A DNA stretch of 10,108 nucleotides from JBJKPP01 sp046706145 (lineage in GTDB: Bacteria; Bacteroidota; Ignavibacteria; Ignavibacteriales; Ignavibacteriaceae). The stretch's first letter is position 1, and every line of letters starts with the position of its first letter. A program made the translations under genes and the position numbers. Under the pieces are notes generated by a model. The model saw only the letters and a list, made by a program, of their open reading frames with translations, did no database searches and was not told the DNA's origin. Of this stretch, positions 6,334 through 10,108 are shown piece after piece. The stretch covers positions 1 through 10,108 of the forward strand of contig JBJKPP010000020.1 of NCBI GenBank assembly GCA_046706145.1, read 5' to 3'.

Positions 6334-8181
6334 ATGAAGTTGAAGCATGTTTTAATTTTAAGTTATTTATTCTTACTCCAGAGTGTTTCTTTTCCACAGT
6401 CTTTTTCTGCTACTGTGAACGATCAGAAAGTCGGCTTAAATAATCAGTTTCAGGTTTCATTTACTTTCTCAGGGACCAGCTTAAATAATCTCAGTAATTT
6501 CCATCCCCCAAATTTTGATAATTTTATGGTTTTATCAGGTCCAAATGAATCGACCAGTATGCAGATTATAAATGGAGCGGTATCTGCATCGAAATCATAT
6601 TCGTATTATCTACAGCCTAAAAATTTAGGTAAATACACTATTGGTTCTGCATCAATTACATATAACGGACAGTCTTATTCTACTAAAAGCCTGACCATTG
6701 ATGTTGTTAAAGGAAGCTCCAAACCCCAACGCAATAATAATAGTGTAGCAGCACAACCTTCTTCTCCGAATATTTCTAAAGAGGAAATAGAAAAGAACTG
6801 TTTTATCAAAGCAATAGCTGACAAGAATAAAGTTTATTTGGGTCAGCAAGTGACGGTTACTTATAAATTATATACAAGATTAAGCATTGCTTCTCAAATG
6901 TCCGTCAACAAGCTTCCACAGTATAATGGATGCTGGGCAGAGGAACTTAACACATCAAATACCATCTCATTTTCCAACGAAATGGTTGATGGAAAAATGT
7001 TTAAAGTTGGCGTGTTGAAGAAAGCCGCTCTGTTCCCTTCGCAAACCGGAACGCTCGATGTGACTCCAATGGACTTAACTATTCCAATACAGGTTCAAAA
7101 TAGGAGAAGTTCTGGAAATTTCTTTGATGATTTCTTTAACAATCCATTTGGTCAGGCCCAAACATATAATTATGATGCTCAATCCAATGTTCTGAAAATC
7201 AAGGTTGAGTCGTTGCCAGATAAGAATGTACCGCCGTCATTTAATGGGGCCGTGGGTGATTTTACAATGAATGCAACTTTAGATAAGAATAACGTTGCTA
7301 TCAATGAACCATTGAATTTAAAGATTACGATTTCGGGAACCGGAAATATTAAACTGCTTGACGTGCCTGCTCCTAAGCTGCCAACCGGAATGGAACAGTA
7401 TGAACCTAAGACGAATACCAAGATTAATAGAGAATCAATAATATCAGGGAAGAAAGAAGTGGATTATCTTTTGATTCCAAGAATCTCCGGCGAAAAAGTA
7501 ATTCATCCGATTGATTTCTCCTATTTTAATGTTAATGAAGGCAAATATGTTACTCTAAGAACTCCTGAATTTAAGATTAATGTAGCGCAGGGAGCCGGTG
7601 GAAACAATTATGCCGCCACTTCACCACAGCAATCGAGCATAAAGCTTTTAGGGAATGATATAAGGTATATTAAGACATCTTATAATGATGTTAGAAAAAA
7701 AGGCAGCATAATATTATACCAAAGTGGTTTTTGGATTGCGGCGGGTTTACCACTGATCTTTTTGGTTGGTTTGGTTACTTACAAGAGACACAGTGATAAA
7801 ATTGCTAGTGATGTTCAACTACTTAAGTTCCAAAGGGCACAAAAAGTTGCAAAGAGCAGATTAAAAACTGCAAAAGAAATGATGACTGAGAAAAATCAAA
7901 ATGGTTTCTATTCTGAGATTTCTTTAGCACTTTTTGGTTACTTAGAAGATAAACTGCATATGCCCAAATCTGAATTCTCTCTCGAATCTGCCATTGATAA
8001 ACTCAAGAATCGTAAGGTTCAAGATTCTGTGCTGGAAAATCTAAAAACATGTGCTGAAAAATGTGAGTATATGAGATTTGCACCTCAGAAAGATGGAATG
8101 AGTGCTATGAACGAAGTTTATAATGAGTCAGCGAATGTAATTATCGAGATAGAAAAGATTTTATCGTCGAAGAAAGTTTAA
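6334..8181 (+). CDS. batD: BatD, large single-pass membrane protein
   Basis: This 615-residue protein has a signal peptide (1 to about 22, ending near SFPQ), three extracytoplasmic beta domains (about 24-126, 155-257 and 285-417), a membrane helix at about 465-483 followed by basic YKRH, and a cytosolic helical tail (about 486-615). The opening SATVNDQKVGLNNQFQVSFT and the PPNF...MVLSGPNESTSMQIINGAVS region are classic BatD. An F/D/N-rich linker FFDDFFNNPFGQ (263-274) separates domains 2 and 3. The length is within the 550-620 usual for BatD. It is thought to work beside BatA and BatB outside the membrane, while the tail may reach MoxR or DUF58; the tail resembles that of the small BatD-like protein encoded upstream. 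The start has only a weak AAGAG, 8 nt away. Cysteines are C156 and C200 outside, C573 and C577 in the tail. Confidence 0.94.
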   Translation: MKLKHVLILSYLFLLQSVSFPQSFSATVNDQKVGLNNQFQVSFTFSGTSLNNLSNFHPPNFDNFMVLSGPNESTSMQIINGAVSASKSYSYYLQPKNLGKYTIGSASITYNGQSYSTKSLTIDVVKGSSKPQRNNNSVAAQPSSPNISKEEIEKNCFIKAIADKNKVYLGQQVTVTYKLYTRLSIASQMSVNKLPQYNGCWAEELNTSNTISFSNEMVDGKMFKVGVLKKAALFPSQTGTLDVTPMDLTIPIQVQNRRSSGNFFDDFFNNPFGQAQTYNYDAQSNVLKIKVESLPDKNVPPSFNGAVGDFTMNATLDKNNVAINEPLNLKITISGTGNIKLLDVPAPKLPTGMEQYEPKTNTKINRESIISGKKEVDYLLIPRISGEKVIHPIDFSYFNVNEGKYVTLRTPEFKINVAQGAGGNNYAATSPQQSSIKLLGNDIRYIKTSYNDVRKKGSIILYQSGFWIAAGLPLIFLVGLVTYKRHSDKIASDVQLLKFQRAQKVAKSRLKTAKEMMTEKNQNGFYSEISLALFGYLEDKLHMPKSEFSLESAIDKLKNRKVQDSVLENLKTCAEKCEYMRFAPQKDGMSAMNEVYNESANVIIEIEKILSSKKV

Positions 8182-8192
8182 TAAATATAATT

Positions 8193-8957
8193 ATGAAGAA
8201 AAGATATTTTATAGAATTAGCTTTTATTGTTTTGCTTGCTTTTAATAGCGGGTTCGCTTCCGAGGCAACAGATTTAATGCAAAAAGCAGGTACCTTTTAT
8301 CAGCAGGAAAAATATGATCAAGCTGCTCAAATTTATCAGCAGCTAGTTAATTCTGGTTATGAAGGTACTTCTTTGTTTTACAATCTTGGAAATGCATATT
8401 ATAGAACAGGCAAGCTGGGACTTGCAATATTAAATTATGAGAAAGCACTGAAACTTTCACCGAATGACGACGACGTTAACCACAACTTGGACTTAGCTAA
8501 TTCCAAAATTGTTGACAAGGTTGAACCTCTTCCAAAATTTTTCCTATTTGAATGGTGGGAATCGATACTTGCGTTTTTCCCGCTAAGTGGCTGGACTTAT
8601 CTTGTTTATGCTTTATATTTAATTTTATTGATTTTAATTGGGGTCTATTTCTTTTCTAAGTCTGCAAAGATTCAGAAGAATTCTTTATATGCCGGAGTTG
8701 GCTCTTTATTCCTTTTAGCTCTTGCCACGGCTTTGCTTATTGTTAAATTGAACAGGGATGTAAGTAATGAAAATGCTATAATTTTGCAGCCTACTGCTAT
8801 TGCAAAAGTTTCTCCTGATTCCAATAGCGGCGATGCTTTTGTAATTCATGAAGGTTCCAAAGTTAGCATAGTTGATAATGTAAATAATTGGGTTGAAATT
8901 GAGCTAAGCGATGGAAAAGTAGGCTGGCTGAACAAGAGTAATTTAGGTATTATTTAG
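8193..8957 (+). CDS. batE: BatE, membrane-anchored TPR and SH3-like protein
   Basis: This 254-residue protein has a signal sequence (1 to about 22), TPR units (about 24-105: AGTFYQQEKYDQAAQIYQQL, then FYNLGNAYYRTGKLGLAILN), a tryptophan-rich pre-membrane stretch (EWWES), two membrane helices (about 133-155 and 166-185) joined by a short basic loop (KSAKIQKN), and a bacterial SH3-like domain (about 192-254). That domain has the usual VHEG-like turn (VIHEGSKVSIVD) and a WVEIELSDGKVGWL core. The topology puts both TPR and SH3-like parts outside. SH3b domains often bind peptidoglycan or proline-rich peptides, so BatE could tie the complex to the wall; that is inference. The last TPR ends SPNDDDVNHNLDLA, mirroring the BatC motif NPNDEDTKYNLSYA. 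The ATG has no Shine-Dalgarno and is 11 bp after batD. There is no cysteine. It is the last gene of the operon. Confidence 0.92.
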   Translation: MKKRYFIELAFIVLLAFNSGFASEATDLMQKAGTFYQQEKYDQAAQIYQQLVNSGYEGTSLFYNLGNAYYRTGKLGLAILNYEKALKLSPNDDDVNHNLDLANSKIVDKVEPLPKFFLFEWWESILAFFPLSGWTYLVYALYLILLILIGVYFFSKSAKIQKNSLYAGVGSLFLLALATALLIVKLNRDVSNENAIILQPTAIAKVSPDSNSGDAFVIHEGSKVSIVDNVNNWVEIELSDGKVGWLNKSNLGII

Positions 8958-9005
8958 AATTCTATCCGCATAACAAGCTATTAGTTAATATTCTAATTAT
9001 TTTTC

Positions 9006-9057
9006 CCGAAGTTGTTTATTTTAGCCCTGCCTACCGGAGGTAGGTTCGGAATTTTTT
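9006..9057 (+). terminator. Terminator-like nested hairpin after batE
   Basis: CCTACC (9030-9035) and GGTAGG (9039-9044) form a 6-bp GC-rich stem with a GGA loop. CCGAA (9006-9010) can pair with TTCGG (9045-9049) as an outer stem, bringing the structure to two bases before a run of six T (9052-9057). The T-run is on the + side only, so it would end the Bat transcript and not a minus-strand one. The inner palindrome looks like a portable repeat (see findings). The triloop and the long inner bulge are non-ideal, so the termination efficiency is uncertain. Confidence 0.55.
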
Positions 9058-9078
9058 ATTCATTTAAAACGTTAGAAA

Positions 9079-10108
9079 ATGGACGCAAAAAGATATAATA
9101 ATATTAAGTTATTTTGGAGCATAACTAAAACTGTTGTGACATTCCTATTGCTTTTAATTTTTGTTGCTTCCGGAATTAGTGAGAAATTGTATGTTTTTAT
9201 TCAAAATCAATTTTCTGGCATATATTTAATCTTCTTAATTTACGTGTTTGCTATTGGCCTTGGAATGGCAATTATTTTTCTTCCCCTAAATTTTTACACC
9301 GACTTTTATCTTGAGCACAAATTGAATCTTTCAAATCAAACATTTGTTAAATGGGTTTGGGAAAATACAAAAGCTTTATTGGTTTCCCTTGTCATTGGTG
9401 TTCCTATCTTGTTATTCTTTTATTATTCTCTACTCACATTTTACGGCCTTTGGTGGCTGCCTTTTGCAATCGTTCTATTTATAGTTTCAGTAATTCTTGC
9501 TAGAATAGTTCCTGTATTTATAATGCCATTATTTTATAAGATTAGTCCTATTGATAATAATGAACTGAAGGAAAGAATTAGCAAATTGGCCGTAGAGGCG
9601 GGAATAAAGGTAGAAAATGTTTATAAATTCGACATGAGCAAGAACACCAAAAAAGCCAATGCAGCTTTTACAGGAATTGGTAAATCAAAAAGAATTCTCC
9701 TTGGAGATACACTTCTGGACAGCTATTCAGAAGATGAGATAGAAACAGTAATTGCACATGAACTTGGTCATTACAAGAAAAAGCATATTATCAAAAATAT
9801 TATTATAGGAACTGCATCAAGTTTCTTAACATTATTTTTGATTGCATTGTTTTATAAACTGTCTTTAAGTTGGTTTGGATTTGAAAAGATTCAAGAGGTA
9901 GCTGCGCTTCCGATCTTAACTTTGTGGGGAATGTTGATAGGTTTAATTCAAACTCCGATAACAAATGTCATCTCAAGAAAGTATGAATATGAAGCTGACG
10001 AGTACGCCGTTGAAAGCACGAGAAAGCCTGGCGCTTTCATGAGTACTTTAGAGAGACTTACTGAACAAAATTTTGGGGATAAAAATCCTCATCCATTTGT
10101 CGAATGGT
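9079..10108 (+). CDS. Ste24-type M48 membrane metalloprotease (CAAX protease-like), 3' end cut
   Basis: The frame runs open from ATG 9079 to the window edge (343 codons). An in-frame TAG at 9073 makes this ATG the first possible start. The protein has several membrane helices (about 15-34, 47-70, 99-121, 128-152, 239-259 and 275-295) and the zinc site HELGH (H227, E228, H231) with the third ligand in EYEAD (E303, D307). NAAFTG (194-199) followed by SKRILLGDTLL, the early LEHKLNLSNQT (79-89) and the late NPHPFVEW are Ste24 hallmarks and separate it from the shorter HtpX proteins. The family is usually 400-430 residues, so some 60-90 are missing. Ste24 homologues cleave membrane or misfolded proteins; the bacterial substrates are largely unknown. 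The gene lies 121 bp after batE behind a hairpin, so it is probably its own unit. No clear Shine-Dalgarno is seen. Confidence 0.93.
   Translation, partial: MDAKRYNNIKLFWSITKTVVTFLLLLIFVASGISEKLYVFIQNQFSGIYLIFLIYVFAIGLGMAIIFLPLNFYTDFYLEHKLNLSNQTFVKWVWENTKALLVSLVIGVPILLFFYYSLLTFYGLWWLPFAIVLFIVSVILARIVPVFIMPLFYKISPIDNNELKERISKLAVEAGIKVENVYKFDMSKNTKKANAAFTGIGKSKRILLGDTLLDSYSEDEIETVIAHELGHYKKKHIIKNIIIGTASSFLTLFLIALFYKLSLSWFGFEKIQEVAALPILTLWGMLIGLIQTPITNVISRKYEYEADEYAVESTRKPGAFMSTLERLTEQNFGDKNPHPFVEW

Noticed and set aside
1..10108. CRISPR array, tRNA, insertion sequence, prophage or defence island
   Set aside because: I saw no spaced direct repeats, tRNA-like cloverleaf, transposase motif or terminal inverted repeats; the content is a housekeeping and envelope gene cluster on one strand.

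Overview
The window is AT-rich DNA (roughly two thirds A+T by eye) with every recognisable gene on the + strand. It carries a complete Bat (Bacteroides aerotolerance) locus, flanked by the 3' end of an RlmI-type rRNA methyltransferase gene and the 5' part of a Ste24-type M48 membrane protease gene. The full moxR, DUF58, membrane protein, batA, batB, batC, batD, batE order, the low GC, the weak or missing Shine-Dalgarno sequences at several starts, and a Bacteroidota-like promoter match (TTG, 20 nt, TAnnTTTG) all suggest the Bacteroidota/Ignavibacteriota/Chlorobiota group. The lineage within that group cannot be fixed from this window.

Layout: 1-564, rRNA methyltransferase, cut at the window start. 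565-654, 90-bp gap with a small hairpin, a candidate promoter and a near-direct repeat. 655-8957, the Bat operon of eight genes: moxR AAA+ ATPase, DUF58 protein, an unnamed single-pass membrane protein resembling a small BatD, batA, batB, batC, batD and batE. Gaps inside the operon run from 8-bp overlaps to 53 bp, so one transcript is likely. 8958-9078, 121-bp gap with a terminator-like hairpin built on a CCTACC/GGTAGG palindrome. 9079 to the end, M48 protease, cut at the window end. No stretch over 300 bp lacks a gene. I saw no tRNA, rRNA, CRISPR array or insertion sequence.

How the genes fit together (inference from predicted topology): MoxR and the DUF58 protein are cytosolic. BatA and BatB each have lysine/arginine-rich loops between TM1 and TM2 and charged C-termini, which places their VWA domains outside the inner membrane. 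BatC (TPR, secreted), BatE (TPR and SH3-like, membrane-anchored) and the large beta domains of BatD lie on that same side. BatD and the small BatD-like protein each send a helical tail into the cytosol, and these tails look homologous. The picture is a membrane-spanning, AAA+-driven assembly with MIDAS-bearing adhesion or chaperone domains on both faces. Bat loci are known, but their molecular substrate is not settled, so this is a known and poorly understood system rather than a new one. The least described parts here are the DUF58-to-batA membrane protein, the tail it appears to share with BatD, and the K/N/Q-rich tract of BatC.
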